Assembly (NCBI GenBank): GCA_947447525.1
Contig: CANFJL010000012.1
Span: forward strand, 1-64,000
Reading direction: 5' to 3'
Length of the DNA stretch: 64,000 nucleotides
Source: Flavobacteriales bacterium
GTDB taxonomy: Bacteria; Bacteroidota; Bacteroidia; Flavobacteriales_D; Crocinitomicaceae
Translations under genes and position numbers: made by a program
Shown: piece by piece, positions 8,129 through 17,210 of the stretch
Numbering within the stretch: the first letter of the stretch is position 1
How the letters are laid out: each line of letters starts with the position of its first letter
Notes under the pieces: generated by a model
What the model was told of the DNA's origin: nothing
The model's input: only the letters and a program-made list of their open reading frames with translations
Databases searched by the model: none

Positions 8129-10681
8129 ATGAAAAAAATTATTACACTACTATTAATATCGATCACTGGTTTCATTGGAGCTCAAAATTATCTTGGTTTT
8201 CAGCAGAGCAACTATTCAGGTGTGATGGGAACAACTGTTCAACCGGCTAGTTTTGTTGATGGACGTTATAAATTTGATTTAAATATTGCAAGTTTAAATT
8301 TTAATTTAACTCAAAATTTCGGGTCATTCAATGCCAATGCAATGCGTGATGCTCAAGGAAATGGAGGGTTTTGGTGGGCAAAATCTTTTGATTCTGTTCA
8401 AAGTAATATATGGCCCAATCCAGACTCAACTTTCATTGATCGTTTTGTAATTCATAATTACAATAAAGATTCAAAGAAATCAATGGGACTCTATAATAAT
8501 GTAGAAGTTGACTTAATGAATTTTGCATTTCACCTTTCGCCCAAAATAGCAATAGGTTTTATTGCGAAAGCGAGAACCATAACTAATATTGACAACTTAG
8601 ATCCAAAACTTGCAGTACTTGCCGAAAACGGTATGGACTACCAACCTTTATGGAATCAAAAGTTCAATGAAAAAATATTGAATATTAATCATCTTGCCTG
8701 GACTGAATATGGCTTTAATTATGGTCAAGTAATTAAGGACGATGGTGAACATTTTCTAAAAGTTGGAGGAACCATTAAATATCTTGCAGGATTTACAGCT
8801 GCTTATTTTTATACCAACAATTTCAACTATGATATTAAAAACAAGGATACTTCCTATAGTTTAACAGGAGACTTTAACTACGGATATTCAAATAATCTAG
8901 ATAAACTTACTTCTCCAAACGCACAAATGAATGGAACCAATTGGCAAGAATATGCTAAAAAGTCCTCAACATTTGGAATGGGGATTGATCTTGGCGCTGT
9001 GTATGAATGGAGAGAGAATTATAAGGATTACAAATACGATATGGATGGCAAAACTAATATTTGGGCCAGAAATAAAAATAAATATAAACTTCGCGTAGGT
9101 GCGTCCTTATTAGACCTTGGAGGAATGAGGTTTAAAAAGGGAGGGCTGAGCCGTAATTTTAGCGTTAATTCAACAAGTCAATTTGACATGACTTCGTTTT
9201 CAGGATCTACAAGTTTCTTAGGCTTTGACAAAACAATTGATAGTTTGATCAATCAACCTAATGATAATAGCTGGACAGCAAGTCAAGATACGGCAAGTTA
9301 TTTTACCATGAGAACGCCATCTGCCTTAAGTTTTCAAGTTGATTACCATATTTGGAAAGGTTTTTATGTGAATGCCACCAGTATGTTGAACTTAATTTCA
9401 AGAGGTAAGGATACTAAAGTAAAAGTACCGAATCAATTCTCTATTACACCTAGTTTCGATGTTGCAGGTTTTGGATTGTATCTTCCTTTATCTGTCAATA
9501 CCTATACAGGATTTAAAGCTGGTATTGCGACCAGATTAGGTCCACTCACCTTAGGTGTAACTGATTTTAGATTACTTTTAGCAAGAGGACATATTAGAGG
9601 TCCTGAATTTTTTGCAGGAGTTCGCTTACCAATTCTATACACAAAAGTAAAGGATAAAGACTTAGATAAAGTTTCTGATAAAGTAGACGAATGTAAGGAA
9701 GTACCTGGTATTTGGTCCTTTAAAGGATGTCCAGATACAGATTTAGATGGAATTCCAGACAGTAAAGATGATTGCATCACGGTTGCTGGAATTGCTGAAT
9801 TTAATGGCTGTCCGGATACAGATGGGGATAAGATTATGGATCAAATCGACGACTGTCCAACAGTTGCAGGTCTACCTAAGTTCAAAGGTTGTCCAGATAC
9901 AGACGGGGATGATATCATGGATAAAGAAGATGATTGCCCAACAATTGCTGGTGTTGCCTACTTGAAAGGATGTCCAGATAGGGATCATGATAGTATTACG
10001 GATGCTGATGATTTATGTCCGGATAACTTTGGACCAAGAAAAAATAATGGTTGTCCTGATACAGATGCTGATGGTATTTTTGATTATTTAGACGATTGTC
10101 CAACAATTTCTGGACCTATTGAAAATAAAGGATGTCCTTGGCCAGATACTGATGGAGATGGGATATTAGATAAAGATGATGATTGTCCATTACTATCCGG
10201 TCCTTTAGCAAACAAAGGTTGTCCATATAAAGACAGTGACGGTGATGGCTTGTTAGACAAGGATGATGATTGTCCTAACACTGTTGGTCCGATATCTAAT
10301 AAAGGTTGTCCAGTGATTGAAAAAGAAGTAGAGGAAGTATTGAAAACTGCTTTTGATGCATTAGAATTCTCTTTTGGTAAAGATGTTATACTTCCTGTTT
10401 CCTTCCCTTCTTTAGAAGAGTTGGCTCAAGTATTAACTAAGAAATCAACATGGAAACTTCAAATTTCTGGCCATACAGATAACGTTGGTGATGCACAAGC
10501 AAATCTAATTTTATCTAAGAAAAGAGCTGAAGCACTTAAAAATTATTTGATTGGAAAAGGAATTGATGGAAGCCGATTGATTACGGAATATTTCGGTGAG
10601 ACAAAACCTATCGCAGACAATACAACAGACCAAGGTCGTCAGAAAAATAGACGCGTTGAAATGAAGATTGTGTTTGATTAA
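8129..10681 (+). CDS. DUF5723 protein with thrombospondin type 3 repeats and OmpA domain
   Basis: The 850-residue protein has a signal peptide (about 1-18), a long beta-rich region of the DUF5723 type (about 20-500, starting NYLGFQQSNYSGVMGT), eight calcium-binding thrombospondin type 3 repeats (509-728, each D-x-D-x-D-G...DDC...GCP) and a C-terminal OmpA-like peptidoglycan-binding domain (about 735-850, SGHTDNVGDAQANLILSKKRA and GRQKNRRVE). It is probably an outer-membrane barrel tethered to the cell wall through a calcium-stiffened linker. It follows the unknown 720-residue protein by 2 nt. Domain assignments are firm; the specific role is not known. Confidence 0.88.
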   Translation: MKKIITLLLISITGFIGAQNYLGFQQSNYSGVMGTTVQPASFVDGRYKFDLNIASLNFNLTQNFGSFNANAMRDAQGNGGFWWAKSFDSVQSNIWPNPDSTFIDRFVIHNYNKDSKKSMGLYNNVEVDLMNFAFHLSPKIAIGFIAKARTITNIDNLDPKLAVLAENGMDYQPLWNQKFNEKILNINHLAWTEYGFNYGQVIKDDGEHFLKVGGTIKYLAGFTAAYFYTNNFNYDIKNKDTSYSLTGDFNYGYSNNLDKLTSPNAQMNGTNWQEYAKKSSTFGMGIDLGAVYEWRENYKDYKYDMDGKTNIWARNKNKYKLRVGASLLDLGGMRFKKGGLSRNFSVNSTSQFDMTSFSGSTSFLGFDKTIDSLINQPNDNSWTASQDTASYFTMRTPSALSFQVDYHIWKGFYVNATSMLNLISRGKDTKVKVPNQFSITPSFDVAGFGLYLPLSVNTYTGFKAGIATRLGPLTLGVTDFRLLLARGHIRGPEFFAGVRLPILYTKVKDKDLDKVSDKVDECKEVPGIWSFKGCPDTDLDGIPDSKDDCITVAGIAEFNGCPDTDGDKIMDQIDDCPTVAGLPKFKGCPDTDGDDIMDKEDDCPTIAGVAYLKGCPDRDHDSITDADDLCPDNFGPRKNNGCPDTDADGIFDYLDDCPTISGPIENKGCPWPDTDGDGILDKDDDCPLLSGPLANKGCPYKDSDGDGLLDKDDDCPNTVGPISNKGCPVIEKEVEEVLKTAFDALEFSFGKDVILPVSFPSLEELAQVLTKKSTWKLQISGHTDNVGDAQANLILSKKRAEALKNYLIGKGIDGSRLITEYFGETKPIADNTTDQGRQKNRRVEMKIVFD
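9653..10312 (+). repeat. In-frame repeats coding thrombospondin type 3 units
   Basis: Eight imperfect in-frame units of 81-87 nt encode 27-29-residue repeats rich in Asp, each with a DDC/GCP Cys pair. They are coding repeats inside the gene at 8129, not mobile or CRISPR repeats. Units 6 to 8 are the most alike, which suggests recent internal duplication. Confidence 0.9.
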
Positions 10682-10695
10682 TCAAGCACAATCTT
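10664..10695 (+). terminator. Hairpin overlapping the stop codon
   Basis: AAGATTGTG (10664-10672) pairs with CACAATCTT (10687-10695), and the arms extend inward through TTGATTAATCAA with one G-U type pair, giving a stem of about 14 bp. It spans the TAA of the OmpA-domain gene. There is no proper T-tract, so it may be a terminator or an mRNA-stabilising 3' stem. Confidence 0.5.
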
Positions 10696-10697
10696 TC

Positions 10698-10732
10698 TAA
10701 TGTTAATTAATTAATATTTTAAATTAACATTA
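10698..10732 (+). terminator. Second AT-rich hairpin
   Basis: TAATGTTAATT (10698-10708) is perfectly complementary to AATTAACATTA (10722-10732). The 11-bp stem is AT-only apart from one G-C pair and lies just after the first hairpin. Its right arm overlaps the first repeat of the array at 10724, so it may be a by-product of that array. Confidence 0.35.
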
Positions 10733-10756
10733 CCTTAATATTGAATTAATCGTGTG
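10724..10756 (+). promoter_or_regulatory. 11-bp-spaced TTAA repeats upstream of the TonB receptor
   Basis: Three units start at 10724 (TTAACATTACC), 10735 (TTAATATTGAA) and 10746 (TTAATCGTGTG) with exact 11-bp spacing. This is the geometry of PhoB/OmpR-family tandem sites. The array ends about 15 bp before a near-consensus -7 sequence (TACTTTG, 10773-10779, one base short of TAnnTTTG). AT-richness makes chance matches easy, so this depends on the similar arrays at 13776 and 45960. Confidence 0.45.
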
Positions 10757-10782
10757 ATTACTTGCTTGCTTTTACTTTGCAA

Positions 10783-10794
10783 ACGATTAATCGT
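10783..10794. promoter_or_regulatory. Palindrome directly before the TonB receptor start
   Basis: ACGATTAATCGT is a perfect 12-bp palindrome ending at the base before the ATG at 10795. Its ATTAATCGT half recurs at 10745-10753, 41 bp upstream, and the two 13-mers (ATTAATCGTGTGA and ATTAATCGTATGA) differ at one base. It could be an operator or affect translation start. Confidence 0.35.
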
Positions 10795-13734
10795 ATGACC
10801 ATGAAGTATTTTCTAACTGTTTTCTCCTTCTTTTTTATTCTACTACTTAGCGCTCAAAAAGGGTCAATATCAGGGAAATTACTTGACGCAAATAACAATG
10901 AAGGTGTCTTCAATGCAAAAATTTCTATTAAAAGTATTGCTAAAGGTGTAATCTCCGATCAAGAAGGTAAATTTTCATTTACAGATTTAGCTCCAGGGGA
11001 ATACACGATTGAAATAAAAGCGACTACCTACAACAATAAAATTATAACAGATATCGCTGTGGTTTCGGGTAAAGATTATTATTTTGAAACGACATTGGAA
11101 TCCGTAGTTACCGAATATGGTACCATAACCAAAGTGCACACGATCAAAAGAGATACAGATTTAGGATTACTGCAAGCCCAAAAGGCAAGTTTAGTAGTTA
11201 TGGATGGCACTACTCAAGAACAACTTAAAAGAACTCCTGATAAAACTGTAGGTGATGCTCTGAAAAGAATAAGTGGTGCGAGTATTCAAGACAATAAGTT
11301 TGCAGTAATTAGAGGATTGAACGATCGATATAATGCAGCATATTTGAATGGTTCTCCACTTCCAAGTTCAGAAGGCGATAGAAAAGCATTTGCCTTCGAC
11401 ATTTTTCCGGTGAATATGTTAGACAATCTTACAATTGTAAAGACTGCATCAGCAGATATGCCCGCTGAATTTGCTGGAGGAATCATCCAGGTGAAAACAA
11501 AGGATATTCCGACGGAAAACTTTCAATCTATTTCCTTTGGTGGTGGAATAAACACGATTACTACTTTTCAAAGTCAAGTTAAAGGTCAAACAGGAAAATT
11601 AGATTGGTTAGGAATAGACGACGGTTCGAGAGCAATGCCGAATTCAATTCCAAGGTCTAAAGATTTCCCTGTATTAATGAATGATCAAGCTTCTTTAGCA
11701 AAAACATTCAATTTTGATTGGAGCTTAAAACAAGCGAAATTTAGTCCAAATGCTTCCATTCAATATGCTGCAGGCTTCAAAAAGATATTGAAAAACGAAA
11801 GTGAATTTGGCTTTATTGGTTCTGTGAGTTATAACAAAACCAATAATTATAATGAAACTGTTAGGAGATCTTATACAGACAATGCTGCAGGTGGAACGGG
11901 ATCATCACAAATGGAAACAGATTACTTAGATAAAGTGTATTCGACACAAATTCTTGCTGGTTCCATGGCAAATTTTGCTTTAAAAATCAATGCTACTAAT
12001 TCAATTAGTTTCAAAAATCTATACAGTATCAATTCAGATAATAGAGTGATATCTCGTTCAGGAGCCATTAGCCCCTTGGATATTAACCCAACACTTATCA
12101 AAAGTAATGCAACTTGGTTTACCTCAAATAATATTTACTCTGGCCAATTAGGAGGGAATCACAGTTATAAAGAGAACAAATTAAAATTTGATTGGGTTGC
12201 TGCGCTTTCTACAATTTCAAGAACCATCCCGAATTTAAAGCGATCTATTTACACAAGATCAACCACCTTTAATGACCCATCGAATCCAATGGCAGAAGAT
12301 ACTATGTATGTGGCTAACATTGCGCAATCAAATGTTGGTCCTGACTATGGTGGAAGTATGTTTTTTTCTACTAACAAAGAACAAATTTATAGCGGAAAAG
12401 TAAATCTATCTTACCAAATAAAAGAGAAAAAAGGCTGGAAAACAGAAATAAAAGTTGGGGGAATGTACCAATATCGCAATAGGGATTTTGTAGCAAGACA
12501 ATTTGGTTATACTAAATATGGAGCAGTTGGTGGAAGTGTGAATTTTGATCAAAATCTACTTTATTTACCAATCGAAACCATTTTTTCTCCAGAGCACATG
12601 GGTTTAATTAGTCCAGGTGTTGGTGGATTTAAATTAACGGAAGGAACAAAAGCTTCTGATAGTTATAGCGCTAACTCCAACTTAAAAGCAGCTTATATTT
12701 CTACCTTACATTCGCACAAGAAATTTAAATTGCTATATGGAATAAGATTAGAGGATTTTACACAAAACTTAAATGCTATTAAAGCAAATAAAACTGAATT
12801 AAATGTTCACTTGCACAATTTAGATGTACTGCCATCATTCAATTTAATCTACAGTCCTTCTACTAAAGTGAATGTTCGTTTGAGTGGTTCACAAACACTA
12901 AATAGACCTGAATATAGAGAATTAGCTCCATTTGCATTTTACGATTTTAATACGCAATTCGTGCTTTCTGGAAATGACAGTTTACAAAGAGCCAAAATTA
13001 CCAACCTAGACATGCGTTACGAAATATATCCAGCAAGTGGTCAATTGTTTTCTGCTACAGTTTTTTATAAATATTTCCAAAATCCTATTGAACAGATTGC
13101 TCGCGCTGATGTAATGAATGAGATTTCTTATAAAAATGTCCCAACAGCAACTAACTTTGGTTTAGAATTAGAATTCAAAGGAACTATCGGATCGTTCTTT
13201 AAAGCCGATTCTTCTTCACCTTGGAATAACTTAAGTCTTTTTGCTAATCTTGGTATTGTTAGGTCTATTGTGGATGTATCTCAAAATATTGGTACTCCAT
13301 ACCAAACAAGACCTTTACAGGGCCAATCACCTTATATAATTAATGCTGGACTTAATTACAAAACAGACAATAATTATTCATTCAGCATGAATTTAAATCG
13401 TGTTGGACCTAGAATTTATATTTTAGGAAGTGTCCTTCAACCAGATATCTGGGAAAAGAGTCGTACTTTCTTAGACTTTCAAGTTGCAAAAACAATGGCG
13501 AAAGATCGATTAGAACTTAAAATTAATGTTCAGAATATCTTGGCGCAAAATTTAGTGTTCTACCAAAATAATTATGGGCAAACTTCAGAAAGAAATATAA
13601 TATCTAAATTAAGCAACATTACTTTCCTAGGTGATGCAGATGGTGAAAATAGCTTCGATGCTACAACAGACGACTTAGTGTGGTCTACCAAATTCGGAAG
13701 AACAATATCCTTCGTTCTTACCTACAAATTCTAA
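10795..13734 (+). CDS. TonB-dependent outer membrane receptor
   Basis: With the ATG at 10795 the protein has 979 residues; an ATG at 10801 is equally possible, and an in-frame TTG at 10762 lies too far upstream. A signal peptide (about 1-20) is followed by a carboxypeptidase-regulatory-like domain (about 22-105, GSISGKLLDANNNEG), a plug domain (about 120-235, VGDALKRISGASI, VIRGLNDRYNAAYLNG, EFAGGIIQVKTKD) and a 22-strand barrel ending in a terminal Phe (FVLTYKF). It would import a substrate across the outer membrane using TonB energy. The next gene is a secreted beta-helix-like protein and then a PhoB/PhoR-like pair. The array at 10724 suggests regulation by that pair, so a phosphorus compound is a possible substrate; this is inference. 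Confidence 0.92.
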   Translation: MTMKYFLTVFSFFFILLLSAQKGSISGKLLDANNNEGVFNAKISIKSIAKGVISDQEGKFSFTDLAPGEYTIEIKATTYNNKIITDIAVVSGKDYYFETTLESVVTEYGTITKVHTIKRDTDLGLLQAQKASLVVMDGTTQEQLKRTPDKTVGDALKRISGASIQDNKFAVIRGLNDRYNAAYLNGSPLPSSEGDRKAFAFDIFPVNMLDNLTIVKTASADMPAEFAGGIIQVKTKDIPTENFQSISFGGGINTITTFQSQVKGQTGKLDWLGIDDGSRAMPNSIPRSKDFPVLMNDQASLAKTFNFDWSLKQAKFSPNASIQYAAGFKKILKNESEFGFIGSVSYNKTNNYNETVRRSYTDNAAGGTGSSQMETDYLDKVYSTQILAGSMANFALKINATNSISFKNLYSINSDNRVISRSGAISPLDINPTLIKSNATWFTSNNIYSGQLGGNHSYKENKLKFDWVAALSTISRTIPNLKRSIYTRSTTFNDPSNPMAEDTMYVANIAQSNVGPDYGGSMFFSTNKEQIYSGKVNLSYQIKEKKGWKTEIKVGGMYQYRNRDFVARQFGYTKYGAVGGSVNFDQNLLYLPIETIFSPEHMGLISPGVGGFKLTEGTKASDSYSANSNLKAAYISTLHSHKKFKLLYGIRLEDFTQNLNAIKANKTELNVHLHNLDVLPSFNLIYSPSTKVNVRLSGSQTLNRPEYRELAPFAFYDFNTQFVLSGNDSLQRAKITNLDMRYEIYPASGQLFSATVFYKYFQNPIEQIARADVMNEISYKNVPTATNFGLELEFKGTIGSFFKADSSSPWNNLSLFANLGIVRSIVDVSQNIGTPYQTRPLQGQSPYIINAGLNYKTDNNYSFSMNLNRVGPRIYILGSVLQPDIWEKSRTFLDFQVAKTMAKDRLELKINVQNILAQNLVFYQNNYGQTSERNIISKLSNITFLGDADGENSFDATTDDLVWSTKFGRTISFVLTYKF

Positions 13735-13744
13735 ATCGATAATG

Positions 13745-13790
13745 TTACGCAAATGTTACGCAAAATTCAATTTGCTTAACATTTGCGTAA
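13745..13790 (+). terminator. Strong 20-bp hairpin after the TonB receptor gene
   Basis: The arms at 13745-13764 and 13771-13790 are complementary at 19 of 20 positions around a 6-nt loop. There is no T-tract after it. The left arm is itself a direct repeat (TTACGCAAATG, then TTACGCAAA) at 11-bp spacing, and TTACGCAAAT recurs at 13827-13836. The element therefore could be a terminator, a tandem operator, or both. Confidence 0.5.
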
Positions 13791-13830
13791 TCTAAACTTA
13801 AGTGTATCATATTCTTAAGTTAACTTTTAC
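13776..13830 (+). promoter_or_regulatory. Five-unit 11-bp-periodic array upstream of the T9SS beta-helix gene
   Basis: Units begin at 13776 (TTAACAT), 13787 (GTAATCT), 13798 (TTAAGTG), 13809 (ATATTCT) and 13820 (TTAACTT), all exactly 11 bp apart, with TTAA in units 1, 3 and 5. The array stops about 15 bp before a near-consensus -7 box (GAATTTTG, 13846-13853), so the last unit overlaps the -33 region, as Pho boxes do in activated promoters. Confidence 0.5.
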
Positions 13831-13877
13831 GCAAATTGATTGCCCGAATTTTGTTACAACTAAAAAAGATAATTATT

Positions 13878-16463
13878 ATGAAAAAAATGTATGCAATTGT
13901 TGCTATGGCGCTCTTCGGAACCCTAGCCTATGGACAAAGTTTCTTTGTTCCAACTTCTTATCGTGGTGCCTTAGCCCCAGCTCCTACTGCGCAGTGGACT
14001 GACAACTGGGTTAATTGGGATCCACAGAATACCAACTATGGTACTTCTACTGTAAATGTTACCACTTCGATTACTACTAGTACTACTTGGTCTTCGAATA
14101 ATGTGTATTTATTACAAGGACAAATTTATGTAAAAAACGGTGCTATTTTAACCATTCAGCCAGGAACCGTAATCATGGGTGATAAAGCATTCGTAGGTTC
14201 AGGATTATTTGTTTGTCAAGGTTCAAAACTTTTCGCTAACGGAACAGTAAATTCACCTATCGTATTTACATCGAACCAACCTGCTGGTCAAAGAGCAGCT
14301 GGAGATTGGGGTGGTGTAATTTTAATGGGTAAAGCAACTACAAATGCTGCAGGTGGAATAGGAAACATTGAAGGATTAACAGTTTCTCCAGATACTCAGT
14401 TTGGTGGTGGAGCAAATCCAGATAATAATGACAATTCAGGTTCTCTTAAGTATGTTAGAATAGAATTCCCTGGATATGTTTATCAACCCAACAAAGAAAT
14501 CAACGGTCTAACAATGGGTGCAGTTGGTAAAGCAACTACTATTGATTATGTTCAAGTTTCATTTTCAAATGATGATGCTTTTGAATGGTTCGGTGGAAAT
14601 GTTAATTGTCGTCATTTAGTTTCTTACAGAAACTTAGATGATGATTTTGATACAGATAATGGTTTTAGCGGAAATGTTCAGTTTTGTATCGGTGTAAGAG
14701 ATCCAAACATTGCAGATAACCCATCTGTTTCTACATCAGAAGGATTCGAGTCTGATAATGATGCAACTGGATCAAACGCAATGCCTCAAACTTCGGCTGT
14801 ATTTTCAAATGTAACTTGGGTTGGACCTCTAAGGGGAAATGTTACTGCTTTAGTTGCAAGTGGATTCAGAAGAGGTGTAAGAATAAGAAGAGATTCAGCC
14901 TTGAAAATATATAACAGTATCTTTATGGATGGAACTAGAGGAATTCATATTGATGGAACGGCTTGTGAAGCAAATGCTACAAATGGTACATCATTAACAA
15001 CAATAACAAATAGTTCTCCTACTCCTACATATGGTGTATTAAAATTCAAAAACAATCTTGTAGCGGGATATCAACCAACAAAATCAGTTGAAGTTAATAC
15101 TGGAAGTACTTTTAATATCACTAACTGGTTTGGATTAAACGCAAACGATTCTCTTGCGAGTTCAGCTAACATTTTAGTTAATCCTTACGGAACTAACTTT
15201 TTAAATCCAGATTTAAGACCAATTACAGGGTCTAATGCTTTAAGCAATATTTCATTTGTTGATTTAGGAATAAACACCATGTTAATTGGAGCACCAAGTG
15301 CAACAGCAAACGTTAATTATTGTGTTGGTGCAACTGCAACTGCTTTAACTGCAACTGCAAATAATGATTGTACTTTATTATGGTACGTTTCTGCTACTGG
15401 TGGAACAAGTATCCCGACTCCTACTCCAAATACTTCGGTAGCTGGAACAGCAGTTTATTATGTAAGTCAAATTAATGCTGATGGTTATGAAGGCGCAAGA
15501 ACAATGGTTACTGTAACCGTAAATGCATTGCCTGCAACACCATCTGTTACTGCAAACGGTTCAACAACTTTTTGTACAGGTGGTTCAGTTGACTTAAGTT
15601 CATCTGAAGCTACTGGGAATCTTTGGTCAAATGGCAATCCAACACAAACTATCACTGTATCCAATACTGGATCTTACTCTGTGACATTTACAGATGTTAA
15701 CGGATGTAGTGCTACTTCAAACGCAATTAGTGTGAATGTTAGTAATGCACCTGCACCAACCATCAATGCATCAGCAACGGTTGCTTGTTCTGGAGACACT
15801 GTAGTATTGACAGCATCTACTTCTGATAGTTATGCATGGTCAACTGGAGAAACAAGTCAAGTTATCTTCGTTACCAATTCTGCATCTATCATAGTAAATA
15901 CTATGAATGCTAACGCTTGTAATGGAGTTGGTTCTTCTGCACCTATCGTAATCACTTTTAACGCTAGTCCAACAGCAGGAGGTTCATTTACTCTTAATGG
16001 AAATGTTGCAAGTTTCACAAATACTTCTACAGGGGCAACTAGTTACTCTTGGGATTTCGGTGATCAAACAAACTCATCTGCATCTGCTCCTTTGCATGCT
16101 TTCGCAGCTAATGGATCTTACACAGTTGTGTTAACAGCAATCAATGGAAATTGTACAAGTACACAGTCATTTACCATTAATATTGCAGTAGCATTGAATG
16201 AGTTAGTAGGAATTGAAGGATTGAATATCTATCCTAACCCTGCAAAAGATCTTTTAAATATTGATTTTACGAATACTACAGATCAAAATTTAGAACTTCA
16301 AATTGTAGATCAATTCGGTAGAGTTATCTTAACTAACAATGATAATAACTTAGGCGTTATGCATCAAGAGATTGGCTTAGCAAATTTCTTAAGCGGTGTT
16401 TATTACTTAAGATTAAATTCTAATTCTTCAACTAGAATTGAGAAAATAGTAATTAATAAATAA
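13878..16463 (+). CDS. T9SS-secreted protein with beta-helix, Ig-like and PKD domains
   Basis: The start is the ATG at 13878, which gives a standard signal peptide (MKKMYAIVAMALFGTLAYGQ) and an 861-residue protein; an upstream in-frame start at 13836 would bury it. Residues about 45-460 form a right-handed-helix-like region (LTIQPGTVIMGD, DWGGVILMGKA, YVRIEFPG, RNLDDDFDTDNGFSG). It is followed by two Ig-like modules (about 480-690), a PKD-like domain (about 700-765, SYSWDFGD) and a type A T9SS sorting domain (LNIYPNPAKDLLNI to the C-terminus). It should be exported and attached to the cell surface. Placement between a TonB receptor and a PhoB/PhoR-like pair suggests a surface partner of the receptor; the substrate is unknown. 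Confidence 0.85.
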   Translation: MKKMYAIVAMALFGTLAYGQSFFVPTSYRGALAPAPTAQWTDNWVNWDPQNTNYGTSTVNVTTSITTSTTWSSNNVYLLQGQIYVKNGAILTIQPGTVIMGDKAFVGSGLFVCQGSKLFANGTVNSPIVFTSNQPAGQRAAGDWGGVILMGKATTNAAGGIGNIEGLTVSPDTQFGGGANPDNNDNSGSLKYVRIEFPGYVYQPNKEINGLTMGAVGKATTIDYVQVSFSNDDAFEWFGGNVNCRHLVSYRNLDDDFDTDNGFSGNVQFCIGVRDPNIADNPSVSTSEGFESDNDATGSNAMPQTSAVFSNVTWVGPLRGNVTALVASGFRRGVRIRRDSALKIYNSIFMDGTRGIHIDGTACEANATNGTSLTTITNSSPTPTYGVLKFKNNLVAGYQPTKSVEVNTGSTFNITNWFGLNANDSLASSANILVNPYGTNFLNPDLRPITGSNALSNISFVDLGINTMLIGAPSATANVNYCVGATATALTATANNDCTLLWYVSATGGTSIPTPTPNTSVAGTAVYYVSQINADGYEGARTMVTVTVNALPATPSVTANGSTTFCTGGSVDLSSSEATGNLWSNGNPTQTITVSNTGSYSVTFTDVNGCSATSNAISVNVSNAPAPTINASATVACSGDTVVLTASTSDSYAWSTGETSQVIFVTNSASIIVNTMNANACNGVGSSAPIVITFNASPTAGGSFTLNGNVASFTNTSTGATSYSWDFGDQTNSSASAPLHAFAANGSYTVVLTAINGNCTSTQSFTINIAVALNELVGIEGLNIYPNPAKDLLNIDFTNTTDQNLELQIVDQFGRVILTNNDNNLGVMHQEIGLANFLSGVYYLRLNSNSSTRIEKIVINK

Positions 16464-16481
16464 GATTACAAAAATAAATTT

Positions 16482-16508
16482 AAAGGGCTACTTCGGTAGC
16501 CCTTTTTT
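16482..16508 (+). terminator. Rho-independent terminator with UUCG loop
   Basis: AAAGGGCTAC, loop TTCG and GTAGCCCTTT are followed by more T. It ends the T9SS gene 19 nt after its stop, so the response-regulator gene at 16521 needs its own promoter or read-through. Confidence 0.92.
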
Positions 16509-16520
16509 AATATAAGACAA

Positions 16521-17210
16521 ATGGATAATTTAAAAGGGCATACTATTTTACTAGTTGACGATGAACCAGATATCTTAGAATTTTTATCCTATAATTTAAA
16601 AAAGGAAGGATTCAAAGTATTTTCTGCAAATAATGGAGAAGAAGGAGTGAAAATGGCACAACAACTTAGCCCTTCATTAATTCTTCTAGATGTCATGATG
16701 CCAAAAATGGATGGTATCGAGGCTTGTCAGATTATTAGAAAAGATTTAAATATAACACAACCCATCATTGCCTTTTTAACCTCCAGAGCTGAAGATTACG
16801 CTCAAATTGCTGGATTCGAAGCTGGTGCTGACGATTATATCACCAAACCAATTCGTCCAAGATTATTGATTAGTAAAATTGAATCCCTTCTTCGTCGTAT
16901 TGATCAATCTAAAAAAACAGAAGGTGCTTCAAATAAAAACAAACTTGTTATCGATCGTGAGAAATTCATGATTCATTTGAATGACGAAGAAATATTATTG
17001 CCTAAAAAAGAATTCGAACTTCTTGAATTACTTGCTAGCAGACCCGGAAAAGTATACAACAGAGATCAAATATTATCTATTGTTTGGGGAAATGATACCG
17101 TAGTTGGAGAAAGAACTATAGATGTTCATATCAGAAAATTACGAGAAAAGCTTGGAGATGATTATATTCGCACTGTGAAAGGTGTTGGATATACCTTCAA
17201 TATTATGTGA
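16521..17210 (+). CDS. OmpR/PhoB-family response regulator
   Basis: The 229-residue protein has a receiver domain (about 8-122) with the acidic pair D13/D14, phospho-acceptor D57 in LLDVMMPKMDG, T87 and K109 in DDYITKP. A winged-helix DNA-binding domain (about 135-228) carries the OmpR-family pattern KEFELLELLA, VWGNDTVVGERTIDVHI and YIRTVKGVGYTF. It overlaps its kinase gene by 4 nt. This subfamily binds tandem direct repeats at about 11-bp spacing, which fits the arrays at 10724, 13776 and 45960. It resembles PhoB, but the regulon is inferred. No clear promoter was found between the terminator at 16508 and the start. Confidence 0.92.
   Translation: MDNLKGHTILLVDDEPDILEFLSYNLKKEGFKVFSANNGEEGVKMAQQLSPSLILLDVMMPKMDGIEACQIIRKDLNITQPIIAFLTSRAEDYAQIAGFEAGADDYITKPIRPRLLISKIESLLRRIDQSKKTEGASNKNKLVIDREKFMIHLNDEEILLPKKEFELLELLASRPGKVYNRDQILSIVWGNDTVVGERTIDVHIRKLREKLGDDYIRTVKGVGYTFNIM

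Noticed and set aside
9653..10312. Regular repeats of about 81-87 nt that might suggest a CRISPR array.
   Set aside because: They are in frame and encode thrombospondin type 3 repeats; there are no fixed repeats with unrelated spacers.
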